DNA from: Spiroplasma ixodetis
GTDB taxonomy: Bacteria; Bacillota_I; Bacilli_A; Mycoplasmatales; VBWQ01
Reading direction: 5' to 3'
Assembly: GCF_027923845.1 (NCBI RefSeq)
Contig: NZ_AP026933.1
Location: forward strand, 744,001 to 808,000
DNA length: 64,000 nt
Of this stretch, positions 54,652-64,000 are shown in pieces (the first letter of the stretch is position 1; each line of letters opens with the position of its first letter). Below the pieces are notes generated by a model. It had not been told where the DNA came from. It was given only the letters and a program-made list of their open reading frames with translations, and searched no databases. Position numbers and translations under genes: made by a program.

Positions 54652-55650
54652 ATGAAAAATGATAAAAAAAACACTAAAAATTCAAGTGAACAAGTAACTA
54701 AAAATAAGTTAGAATCTAGTTTTACAAAGAAGTCAGTATCTAAAAATGAAGGTGCAATACCACCAGTAACCCATAAATCTCATGATAAACCAGAATCAAA
54801 GGAAGAAATAGAAGCTAATAAAGCCAAATTGCAAGCTTTTAAAGATAATCAAAAAGCAATTAAAAAATTAACAAAAACTCATTCAAAAGAAATTTTAGCA
54901 GGTAAAATTATATCAATGACTAATAATACTCCTGATACTCAAACTAATGTTATTGAATTATTTGATGTTAAAAAATCTTACTTAACTGGAGACTTAGAAT
55001 ATGAAGTATTAAAAGGAGTTAATTTAAAAATTAAATTAGGTGATTTTGTTGTTATCTTAGGACCATCGGGAAGTGGTAAGACAACATTATTAAATATTAT
55101 TTCGGGATTGGATAAACCTAATACTGGTGATGTTTTTGTGGCGGGATACAATTTATCTTTATTAAAAGATAGTCATTTAACTAAATTTAGACGAGATAAT
55201 GTTGGTTTTATTTTTCAACAATACAATTTATTAACTAACTTAACTGCTCGTGAAAATGCTGAAGTTGGTGAAAATCTTGCTAAAAATAAAAATATGAGTA
55301 TTGATGATATTTTTCAAGTTATTGAAATGGATGAACATATGAATAAATTTCCAAGTCAATTATCAGGTGGACAACAACAAAGAGTATCGATTGGTAGAGC
55401 ACTAGCAAAAAATCCGACAATTTTATTTTGTGATGAGCCAACAGGAGCACTTGATGAGGAAATGGGGCGTAAGGTATTAGAGATTTTATTGGATGTTAAT
55501 CGAGAATATAAAACATCAATTATTATGGTTACTCATAATCCTAACTTCCAATATGTTGCAAATACTGTTATTAACGTTAAAAATGGTAAAATTATTAGTG
55601 TAAAGAATAATGAAAAACCAATGAAACCAAATCAAATAAATTGATCATAA
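54652..55650 (+). CDS. LolD/MacB-type ABC transporter ATPase with long N-terminal tail
   Basis: 332 aa, stop TAA at 55648-55650 after a TGA Trp. Residues 1-~103 are Lys/Glu/Ser-rich and probably disordered or helical; residues ~104-320 are the ATPase: GPSGSGKTTLLNIISGLD, Q-loop [24 protein letters not shown], and FCDEPTGALD. It powers the permease encoded 20 bp upstream. The tail is absent from typical members (~230 aa) and resembles tails seen in other Mollicute ABC ATPases. Confidence 0.9.
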
Positions 55651-55681
55651 GAAAAGGGTATAGATGGGGGTTGATTTAATA

Positions 55682-55726
55682 AATATAAGAAAAATGCATA
55701 TTTTCATGCATTTTTCTTATATTTAT
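55682..55726 (+). terminator. Terminator of the permease operon
   Basis: Long stem aatataagaaaaatgcat / atgcatttttcttatatt (18 bp) with a 6-base loop. Both strands are T-rich after it. Confidence 0.8.
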
Positions 55727-55777
55727 ATAGAGTAAATACTTGTATAAAGAAAAAAATATTAAATTATAAGAATCTAA

Positions 55778-56639
55778 GAACCTGTTTAGAATCTTTTAGA
55801 AAATAAGGTAAAATTACTATATATTTTAAAATAAGAGGTATATATGCATAAAAATTATCCAAGTCATGTTACTAAAGAACAATTTGAGAACATAAAATCA
55901 ACTTTAGAAAACAGCAAAAAGAAAACAAAACCAAGAAATTTAGATTTATATGAAGTGTTTTGTGCAGTTTTATATGTATTAAAAAGTGGTTGTCAATGAA
56001 GAATGTTACCAAAAAATTTTCCAAAATGACAAACTGTATATTATTATTTCCAAATTTGAAGTAAAAACAATGATAAAGAACCTAGTGTATTGCAATTAAT
56101 TTTAAAAAAATTAGTTAAAAGATTCGTATTAAGAATCATCGAAAAGAAAAAACTAGTTTTTGTATAATTGATTCGCAAAGTGTTAAAAATACAGATACTA
56201 CTGAAAATAAAGGTTATGATGCTGGTAAAAAGATTTCAGGAATAAAACGTCATATTGCAGTTGATACGCAAGGTTTACCACATGCAATTTACATAACTAC
56301 AGCAGAAAAAACAGATCGTAATAGTGCTATCATAATGATTAAAAGTGAAAAAGAAAATCTTTCTACAGTTCAAAAAATAATAGTAGATGCTGGCTATACT
56401 GGTGAAAAATTTGCTTCTGCAATCAAAACAATCATAAATGCAAATGTTGAAGTTGTAAAACGTAATGAATTACATTCTTTTGTAGTACTACCAAAAAGAT
56501 GAGTTGTAGAACGAAGCTTTGCATGATTAGAAAAATGCAGAAGATTATGAAAAAATTGTGAAAGAAAACTAAATACTAGTTTACAAATGGTTGTTCTGTC
56601 CTTTATTTCAATTTTATTAAAAAGATTCTAAACAGGTTC
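55778..56639 (+). mobile_element. IS5-family element, copy 4 (862 bp)
   Basis: Both inverted ends (gaacctg...caggttc) and a 3-bp direct repeat taa at 55775-55777 and 56640-56642. It lies between two genes. Confidence 0.92.
55844..56631 (+). pseudogene. IS5-family transposase, frameshifted
   Basis: The A run in LVKKIRIK is one short (near 56120; gttaaaagattc against gttaaaaagattc in copy 2). The rest, including DDE blocks, is intact in the other frame. Confidence 0.85.
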
Positions 56640-56702
56640 TAATAGAAAATACTATATTTTATTTAGTTTAATTATTTTTTAGAAAGAAAAAGGTGCAAGG
56701 CA

Positions 56703-56942
56703 ATGAGTATTGGTTTAATTACATTTATTATATGAATATGTTTAGTAATTTGAATAGTATTTTTAATTTGAGGTATAAGTTTATGTAATAGTAATAATGC
56801 ATTAGGCATCATATTATTATTTTTAACATTAAATTTAATTGGTTTAATAATAGGAATTTCTTTATTATATAATAAAAATAAGCAAAATGTAGATAACAAA
56901 AAAAATATTAATAGTAATATTAAAATAGAAGAACTAAGTTAA
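56703..56942 (+). CDS. Small two-helix membrane protein
   Basis: 79 aa, visible only with TGA as Trp. Helix 1 is MSIGLITFIIWICLVIWIVF to about residue 28, helix 2 LGIILLFLTLNLIGLIIGIS at ~37-57, then a Lys/Asn-rich cytoplasmic tail. ATG is preceded by AAAAAGGTG. No family recognised; no neighbour gives a hint of its function. Confidence 0.6.
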
Positions 56943-57016
56943 ATATTCCTTTTTAGAAATTTTAATATTAAATTAAAAAATCATACCTTAATTTAATACA
57001 ATTAAAAATAAAATAA

Positions 57017-57954
57017 GGCTTTTCTCCCTTTATGTACTATTTTAATTTTATCACATAAATGCTGAGAAAAGCCTATCTACGGACTTCTCCCCACATTTTT
57101 AAATCAAACATAGCATTACAGTTTCAAAACTAGGTATCTTGTTGAATTTATATGCAGCTTCTTTAGCATATAAATGAACATGATGTTTTGCAACTTTGAT
57201 ATGTGTTTTAAATGTTCTTCTTATATGTTTTCAAACTGATTCAATTTGGTTGGTATTTACACCAATTTTTGAAACATAGCCATCTTGATGGTTAACTGTT
57301 TCATGCTTAGTGAAAACTGATTTAAAATCGCAATATCCTTTTCAAGAATCAGTATATACAAGACATTTTGAAGAAATGTGGTTTTTTGCAAACTGCAAAA
57401 GATTTTTACTCTTTGCGTTTTTCAATACTTTCACAATTAAATTATTGGTTGTTTTTTGATAAATGCCAACAATCAAGGTTTTATTCACCAAGGATCTTCC
57501 TTGTTTTTAAAACCCATATGTGAAAGATACATTTCATCAATTTGCACTGTACCTTCAACAATAAATTGAGGTTTTTGTTTTGCAATACGTGTTCTGATTT
57601 TATGAGTCATTCTTCAAGCAGTTTTCAAAGTCACTCCCAATTCTTTTGCAATATCTGTTGATGGAATTCCATGTTTGGTGTTTATTCATCTAAAGATAAG
57701 ATAAAACCAAGATGTTAAAGATGTTTGTGACCTTGAAAATATGGTGCCTGTGAGAATGCTAAATGTTTGATTACATTTTAAACATCTCATTCTTTTTAAA
57801 TCAGAAGTATTCAAATTAAAATTAAAACACCTAATACATTTGTTTTCTTTCAAATTTGCTATATATGCAAGACATTGCTGTTCAGTTTGAAAAGCATTGT
57901 TGAATTCATTCAGTTTCATTATTCCCTCCACAAGTACATGTGGGGAGAAGTCCG
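57017..57954 (-). mobile_element. IS1595-like element, copy 9
   Basis: 938 bp, perfect 8-bp duplication taaaataa at 57009-57016 and 57955-57962. One base shorter than intact copies. Confidence 0.93.
57099..57919 (-). pseudogene. IS1595-family transposase, one-base frameshift
   Basis: Same protein as copy 2, but the T run in KKQGRS (near 57507) has five instead of six T, breaking the frame after DEMYLSHMGF. Otherwise complete. Confidence 0.87.
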
Positions 57955-58025
57955 TAAAATAATAATAAATATTATCATATTAAAGTATGACTTAAAAATA
58001 TTTAAATGAAACTTGCAAAAAAGTA

Positions 58026-58068
58026 GAGGCTTTTTAATAATCTGTGTATCTTTGTTTTACAAAGTTAC
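58026..58068 (-). repeat. Extra copy of the IS256 3' terminal 43 bp
   Basis: gaggctttttaataatctg... to gttac, repeated exactly at 58069-58111 as the end of copy I. A terminal fragment left beside a full copy. Confidence 0.9.
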
Positions 58069-59440
58069 GAGGCTTTTTAATAATCTGTGTATCTTTGTTT
58101 TACAAAGTTACTAATTTAGATTAATTCTGTCTTCAAATTTTATCATAAAATGAGCAATTGCTGTATTTCAATTTTGAATAGGCAATGTTCATTTTTTTGT
58201 TATATTTTCAATTGCCAAGTAAAATATTTTGAAAACTGCCATATCATTAGGAAAAACTTTTTTATTTCTGATGATTTTTCGTAATTGACTATTAACAGAT
58301 TCAATAGCATTTGTAGTATAAATCACTCTTTTGATTTCTACTGGATAACTAATAAAAACCATTAAATTATCTCAATTTTTATATCAAGATTTAGTAATTT
58401 GAGGATATTGTTTATTTCATTTACTTTCAAACGATTCTAAAGCTTGCATTGCTTGTTCTTCACTACATGCACTATAAATTGGTTTTAAATCTGCAACTAG
58501 ACCTTTTCGATGTTTGTATGAAACATATTTTAAACTATTTCTAATTTGATGAACAATGCATAATTGATGTTCTGTTTTAGGATAAACTGATTGTATTGCT
58601 TCTGACATGCCTGTTAAATTATCACTACAAGCAATAAGAATATCATTTAAGCCACGATTTTTCATTTCTGTGAAATTAGATAATCAAAACTTAGAACCTT
58701 CATTTTCACTAATTCATAATCCTAAAACATCTTTTTTGCCTTCTAAATCAACTCCTAATGCTATATAAACTGATTTGTTAATAATCCGTTTATCTTGTCG
58801 TACTTTAACTACTATACAATCAAAATAAACAATAGGATAAATACTTTCTAATGGTCGATTTTGTCATGCTTTAACATCATCAATAACATCATCAGTAATT
58901 TGACTAATAACACTTTCACTAATATCAGCACCATGATATAACTCTTGCAACTGCATTCTAATGTCAGATAATGTCATTCCTTTTGCATACAAGGAAAGAA
59001 CTTGTTGATCAAAACCATCAAATCTTCTTTGCCTTTTAGGAACTATTACAGGAGTAAAATTACTATTGCGATCTCTTGGTACATCAATTTCAATTTTACC
59101 TTGTTGAGTTATTAATTTTTTTGAACTTGTACCATTACGAGCATTTTCAGTAGTACTATGTTGATTTTTTCATATCCTAAATAATTTTGCATTTCAGAAT
59201 TCAACATTTTTCAACTAATCTTTTGTTAATTCTTTATATAAACCGCCAGGTTTAAAAACTGTTGTTAAATCTTCAGTATTTTCTAGTAATAAATCTACTG
59301 CTTTTGATATTGGATCATTATTATTAAAGTTATCTTTTTTAGCCATCTGTAACTCACTCTTTCTAGTCATTTAATTATATTTACTAGAATTAATTAAACA
59401 TAGTTATTTTTGTAAGTTACACAGATTACTAAACATTTCC
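58069..59440 (-). mobile_element. IS256-family element, copy I
   Basis: Both ends are present, but it is three bases shorter than intact copies because of run-length losses. Head to tail with copy J. Confidence 0.9.
58111..59370 (-). pseudogene. IS256-family transposase, three run-length losses
   Basis: One T is missing in each of three runs near 59166, 59208 and 59222, all in the first 75 codons. The downstream mutase domain is in a single open frame but has no start of its own with a ribosome site. The net loss is three bases, so the frame is wrong only between them: a few changed codons and possibly a stop. Confidence 0.75.
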
Positions 59441-60780
59441 AAAGTTACTAATTTAGATTAATTCTGTCTTCAAATTTTATCATAAAATGAGCAATTGCTG
59501 TATTTCAATTTTGAATAGGCAATGTTCATTTTTTTGTTATATTTTCAATTGCCAAGTAAAATATTTTGAAAACTGCCATATCATTAGGAAAAACTTTTTT
59601 ATTTCTGATGATTTTTCGTAATTGACTATTAACAGATTCAATAGCATTTGTAGTATAAATCACTCTTTTGATTTCTACTGGATAACTAATAAAAAACCAT
59701 TAAATTATCTCAATTTTTATATCAAGATTTAGTAATTTGAGGATATTGTTTATTTCATTTACTTTCAAACGATTCTAAAGCTTGCATTGCTTGTTCTTCA
59801 CTACATGCACTATAAATTGGTTTTAAATCTGCAACTAGACCTTTTCGATGTTTGTATGAAACATATTTTAAACTATTTCTAATTTGATGAACAATGCATA
59901 ATTGATGTTCTGTTTTAGGATAAACTGATTGTATTGCTTCTGACATGCCTGTTAAATTATCACTACAAGCAATAAGAATATCATTTAAGCCACGATTTTT
60001 CATTTCTGTGAAATTAGATAATCAAAACTTAGAACCTTCATTTTCACTAATTCATAATCCTAAAACATCTTTTTTGCCTTCTAAATCAACTCTAATGCTA
60101 TATAAACTGATTTGTTAATAATCCGTTTATCTTGTCGTACTTTAACTACTATACAATCAAAATAAACAATAGGATAAATACTTTCTAATGGTCGATTTTG
60201 TCATGCTTTAACATCATCAATAACATCATCAGTAATTTGACTAATAACACTTTCACTAATATCAGCACCATGATATAACTCTTGCAACTGCATTCTAATG
60301 TCAGATAATGTCATTCCTTTTGCATACAAGGAAAGAACTTGTTGATCAAAACCATCAAATCTTCTTTGCCTTTTAGGAACTATTACAGGAGTAAAATTAC
60401 TATTGCGATCTCTTGGTACATCAATTTCAATTTTACCTTGTTGAGTTATTAATTTTTTTGAACTTGTACCATTACGAGCATTTTCAGTAGTAATATGTTG
60501 ATTTTTTTCATATCCTAAATAATTTTGCATTTCAGAATTCAACATTTTTTCAACTAATCTTTTTGTTAATTCTTTATATAAACCGCCAGGTTTAAAAACT
60601 GTTGTTAAATCTTCAGTATTTTCTAGTAATAAATCTACTGCTTTTGATATTGGATCATTATTATTAAAGTTATCTTTTTTAGCCATCTGTAACTCACTCT
60701 TTCTAGTCATTTAATTATATTTACTAGAATTAATTAAACATAGTTATTTTTGTAAGTTACACAGATTACTAAACATTTCC
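59441..60780 (-). mobile_element. IS256-family element, copy J (3' repeat trimmed)
   Basis: It lacks the outermost ~35 bp of the 3' end, where copy I joins. 5' end at 60780. Confidence 0.88.
59448..60710 (-). pseudogene. IS256-family transposase, frameshifted
   Basis: A C is missing near 60092 (aactctaatgc against aactcctaatgc) and one extra A occurs near 59693, so the central ~130 codons are out of frame. Thr to Ile change in NQHITTEN. Confidence 0.83.
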
Positions 60781-60812
60781 AAAAAGTAATTATTTTAACA
60801 CTGATTGATAAA

Positions 60813-61490
60813 TTATTCAGATATTTTTGTTGAAGATAAATCATAAAATTTACCTTTAATAATATATACTATTGTTTCACAAATGTTAACTAAGTGATCA
60901 CCTAGTCTTTCAATATATTTCAACTGTTGCATTGTTGATGTATATTGAGAGAGTTGATCATTATTTTTGTTTATTTTTAACATATTGACAATGTTTTTCA
61001 TTGATTCACGAAAACGATTATCAATATCAATATCATATTCTGCTGCTTGATAAGCTTTATTAATATCATTTTCATTTATAGATTCACCAATTAAATCCAT
61101 CATTTTAAATACTTTTTTCATTAATCCTGATAATTGAGATGTTAATTTAATTTCTGGTTTATATTTGACATTAAATTTGGATAAATTTTTAGCATAATTT
61201 GAAATACGTTCTAAATCACGAATAATATTCATATAGCCAATAATAGTACGTAAGTCAGTAGCAAAAGGATTTTGTTGAGCAATACTTCAAATTGCAGTAA
61301 TTGTTAAACTTTCAGCGACTGTTCTAATTTCTTTATCGGTTTCAACAATTCTTTTTGACATGTCAAAATCTTGGGTTTCCATTGCTATTAAAGCGTCTTT
61401 ATGTTCTTTTTTTACTTCTTTTAATAAAGTTAATAAGTTTTGTTTTAAATTTATGATATCTAAATCAAATCTACGGTTAATTATTTTCAT
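60813..61490 (-). CDS. phoU: Phosphate-specific transport accessory protein PhoU
   Basis: 225 aa with TGA as Trp, two three-helix PhoU repeats. Motifs: METQDFDMSKRIVETDKEI in repeat 1, DLRTIIGYMNIIRDLERISNYAKNL, and in repeat 2 QLKYIERLGDHLVNICETI. PhoU restrains the Pst transporter. It is the last gene of the pst operon; ATG at 61490 behind AAAGGAGAA, in front of which the IS1595-like copy 10 now separates it from pstB. Confidence 0.93.
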
Positions 61491-61518
61491 TTTTTTCTCC
61501 TTTCTCTATAATTAATTA

Positions 61519-62459
61519 GGCTTTTCTCCCTTTATGTACTATTTTTAAATTTTATCACATAAATGCTGAGAAAAGCCTATCTACGGACTTCTCCCCACAT
61601 TTTTAAATCAAACATAGAATTACAGTTTCAAAACTAGGTATCTTGTTGAATTTATATGCAGCTTCTTTAGCATATAAATGAACATGATGTTTTGCAACTT
61701 TGATATGTGTTTTAAATGTTCTTCTTATATGTTTTCAAACTGATTCAATTTGGTTGGTATTTACACCAATTTTTGAAACATAGCCATCTTGATGGTTAAC
61801 TGTTTCATGCTTAGTGAAAACTGATTTAAAATCGCAATATCCTTTTCAAGAATCAGTATATACAAGACATTTTGAAGAAATGTGGTTTTTTGCAAACTGC
61901 AAAAGATTTTTACTCTTTGCGTTTTTCAATACTTTCACAATTAAATTATTGGTTGTTTTTTGATAAATGCCAACAATCAAGGTTTTATTCACCAAGGATC
62001 TTCCTTGTTTTTTAAAACCCATATGTGAAAGACACATTTCATCAATTTGCACTGTACCTTCAACAATAAATTGAGGTTTTTGTTTTGCAATACGTGTTCT
62101 GATTTTATGAGTCATTCTTCAAGCAGTTTTCAAAGTCACTCCCAATTCTTTTGCAATATCTGTTGATGGAATTCCATGTTTGGTGTTTATTCATCTAAAG
62201 ATAAGATAAAACCAAGATGTTAAAGATGTTTGTGACCTTGAAAATATGGTGCCTGTGAGAATGCTAAATGTTTGATTACATTTTAAACATCTCATTCTTT
62301 TTAAATCAGAAGTATTCAAATTAAAATTAAAACACCTAATACATTTGTTTTCTTTCAAATTTGCTATATATGCAAGACATTGCTGTTCAGTTTGAAAAGC
62401 ATTGTTGAATTCATTCAGTTTCATTATTCCCTCCACAAGTACATGTGGGGAGAAGTCCG
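61519..62459 (-). mobile_element. IS1595-like element, copy 10 (intact)
   Basis: 941 bp with perfect 8-bp duplication attaatta at 61511-61518 and 62460-62467. Inserted between pstB and phoU. Confidence 0.93.
61603..62424 (-). CDS. IS1595-family transposase (intact frame)
   Basis: 273 aa as in copy 2, ATG at 62424 behind GGAGGG. Tyr to Cys in DEMCLSH, right beside the first catalytic Asp, may affect activity. Confidence 0.88.
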
Positions 62460-62476
62460 ATTAATTATATATATTT

Positions 62477-63310
62477 TTAACCAAATCTGCCGGTAATATA
62501 ATCTTCTGTTCTTTTATCTTTTGGTCGTGAAAATATTTTTTTAGTATTATTATATTCAATGACTTCTCCATTTAAGAAAAAGGCAGTTTTATCAGAAATT
62601 CGTGCTGCTTGTTGCATTGAATGTGTAACAACAATAATTGTAAAGTCTGATTTTAAATCATTCATTAAGTCTTCAATTTTAGATGCGGCAATCGGATCTA
62701 GAGCTGAAGTTGGTTCATCCATTAATAGTACTTCTGGTTTTAGGGCAATAGCACGAGCAATACATAAACGTTGTTGTTGTCCACCTGATAATGATAATGC
62801 TGAATCGAATAAGTGTTGAGCAACTTCATCTCATAAAGCCGCTTTTTTTAAAGCATCTTCGACAATTTGATTTAGAATCTTTTTATTTTTAATGCCTTGA
62901 TTTTTTGGGCCATATGCCACATTTTCATAAATTGACATTGGAAAGGGATTAGGTTTTTGAAATACCATTCCAACTTTAGTTCGTAATGAAATAATATTTT
63001 TTTTATTTTCATAAATATCTTCATTATTAAATAATATTTGTCCATTAATTTTAACACCATCAATTAAATCATTCATTCTATTTAAAGTTCGTAGTAATGT
63101 TGATTTGCCACAACCACTTGGTCCAATAAAAGCGGTTACTTGATTACGACTTATTTCTAAATTTATATTAAATAAAGCCTGTTTTTTGCCATGATTATAG
63201 AAGAAATTTAAATTTTTAATAGTAAAAACATAATTACTTTTTGGAATATTTTCTATATTTGATAAATTATTTGATTTGTTATTTGGTTTTTTCTTAAATT
63301 TATCTTTCAC
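62477..63310 (-). CDS. pstB: Phosphate ABC transporter ATPase PstB
   Basis: 277 aa with TGA as Trp. Walker [21 protein letters not shown], a PstB mark; [34 protein letters not shown]; and [13 protein letters not shown] ~27-residue Lys/Asn-rich head precedes the domain. It powers phosphate uptake through PstA/PstC. pstA ends 26 bp upstream; phoU followed before the IS1595-like insertion. Confidence 0.95.
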
Positions 63311-63336
63311 TTTTAAAAAGTAAGGTTTAATTACAT

Positions 63337-64000
63337 TTACTTTTCTTTTTTTATTGCTATTCGTTGATTCTTTATTGCTTTCATTTTTTCTTTTAATAAT
63401 TCAATTGAGCATTTTGTTTTCACCCCGATTCCTGTTGTTAAACTTTTTTCAAAATGTTTTGCTATAAAGTTTAAAATAAATATTAGTATAACTGTTATTA
63501 GTGCTGTTTGGTACATCATTCCTAATTTATTAGGGTCATTTGATTCTTTATTAACTAATAAAATATGGGTTGTTAAAGTTTGTCCTGAACTTAAGAAACC
63601 TTTATTGGGAAAAGCAACAGTGCTTCCTAATGTTAGATAAACTGGTGCTGATTCACCAATAATTCTACCCATTGATAAAATCATACTAGTAATAATGCCA
63701 CCAATGGCAGCTGGAATAACTACTTTTCTTATTGTTTCAAATTTACTAGTACCTAGTGCTAATGATGCTTCGCGATATTCAATAGGTACTGATTTTAATG
63801 TATCTTCTACTGCTCTAATAATAAGTGGTAAAATAACAATTGTTAATGTTAAACTAGCAGCAATTGCTGAGAAACTTATTTGTAAGAAAGTAATAAAAAA
63901 AGTAAATCCAAACATACCAAAGATAATTGATGGTGTAGAAGCTAAGGTATTTAGCACAAAACGTAATATTGAAGAAAATCAACCATTTTTGGCATATTCG
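63337..64000 (-). CDS. pstA: Phosphate ABC transporter permease PstA (C-terminal part, runs off window)
   Basis: The last ~220 residues of a PstA-type permease: [46 protein letters not shown] (the EAA loop that docks PstB) and [17 protein letters not shown]. About four membrane helices. A ~45-residue basic tail ends in [11 protein letters not shown]. The start lies beyond 64000, so a PstC-PstA fusion cannot be excluded. Confidence 0.9.

Noticed and set aside
62559-62819. 86-aa plus-strand ORF
   Set aside because: Lies antisense within pstB, which has clear motifs; no ribosome site.
1-64000. tRNA genes
   Set aside because: I found no cloverleaf with a convincing GTTCRA-type T loop; absence by eye is not proof.

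Overview
The window is a very AT-rich, IS-riddled chromosomal segment of a Mollicute. UGA is read as tryptophan throughout: the core genes ffh-pgsA region, cmk-der, pst and the T4SS-like genes only give full-length proteins with code 4. Mollicute traits together with recU, gpsB, ridA, cinA, a PTS permease and TraG/VirB4-type genes point to Spiroplasma, probably a host-associated strain in active genome decay. Genus is an inference; I could not run a search.

Layout. 1-7.8 kb: remains of a YhgE/Pip-type membrane protein, an old IS3 remnant, a decayed IS1595-like element and three IS256-family copies, one split by an IS30-family element. 7.7-8.6 kb: a small PemK/MazF-like gene and a ribbon-helix-helix gene with a consensus promoter and terminator on the opposite strand between them. 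8.6-14.7 kb: a cystathionine gamma-synthase/methionine gamma-lyase gene broken by an IS5-family and a double IS1595-like insertion, an intact IS30, a ~440-bp direct repeat, and ridA. 14.9-21.5 kb: two IS1595-like copies, then hup, recU, gpsB, rnpB, a dead cinA, another IS1595-like copy and ffh.

21.7-28.9 kb: a compact run of six intact genes resembling the core of a conjugative/type IV secretion system (zinc-ribbon protein, VirB3/VirB4-like ATPase, pilin-like protein, VirB6-like membrane protein, a 42-aa membrane peptide, TraG/VirD4-like coupling ATPase), placed between ffh and pgsA. 29-31.5 kb: IS1595-like copy, pgsA, a short-chain dehydrogenase. 31.6-41.9 kb: almost pure IS debris (IS3 of two types, IS256, IS1595-like, IS30, IS5), with fragments of host genes and a candidate small RNA. 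41.9-46.8 kb: cmk-der, a frameshifted small membrane gene, a PTS IIBC permease and a truncated unknown gene. 46.8-49.4 kb: IS5, IS3 and IS256 pieces. 49.7-55.7 kb: a three-gene operon of a membrane protein, a 1331-aa FtsX-type permease and an ABC ATPase with a long Lys-rich N-terminus. 55.8-60.8 kb: IS5, a small membrane protein, IS1595-like and two head-to-tail IS256 copies. 60.8 kb to the end: phoU, IS1595-like, pstB and the start-less end of pstA, i.e. a phosphate operon split by an insertion.

Most transposase copies of IS256, IS5 and IS3 carry single-base losses in A/T runs, whereas seven of ten IS1595-like transposases are intact and several copies still show perfect 8-bp target duplications, so this family looks like the most recently active one. 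The secretion-like cluster and the permease operon are intact in the middle of this decay, which suggests they are still selected.
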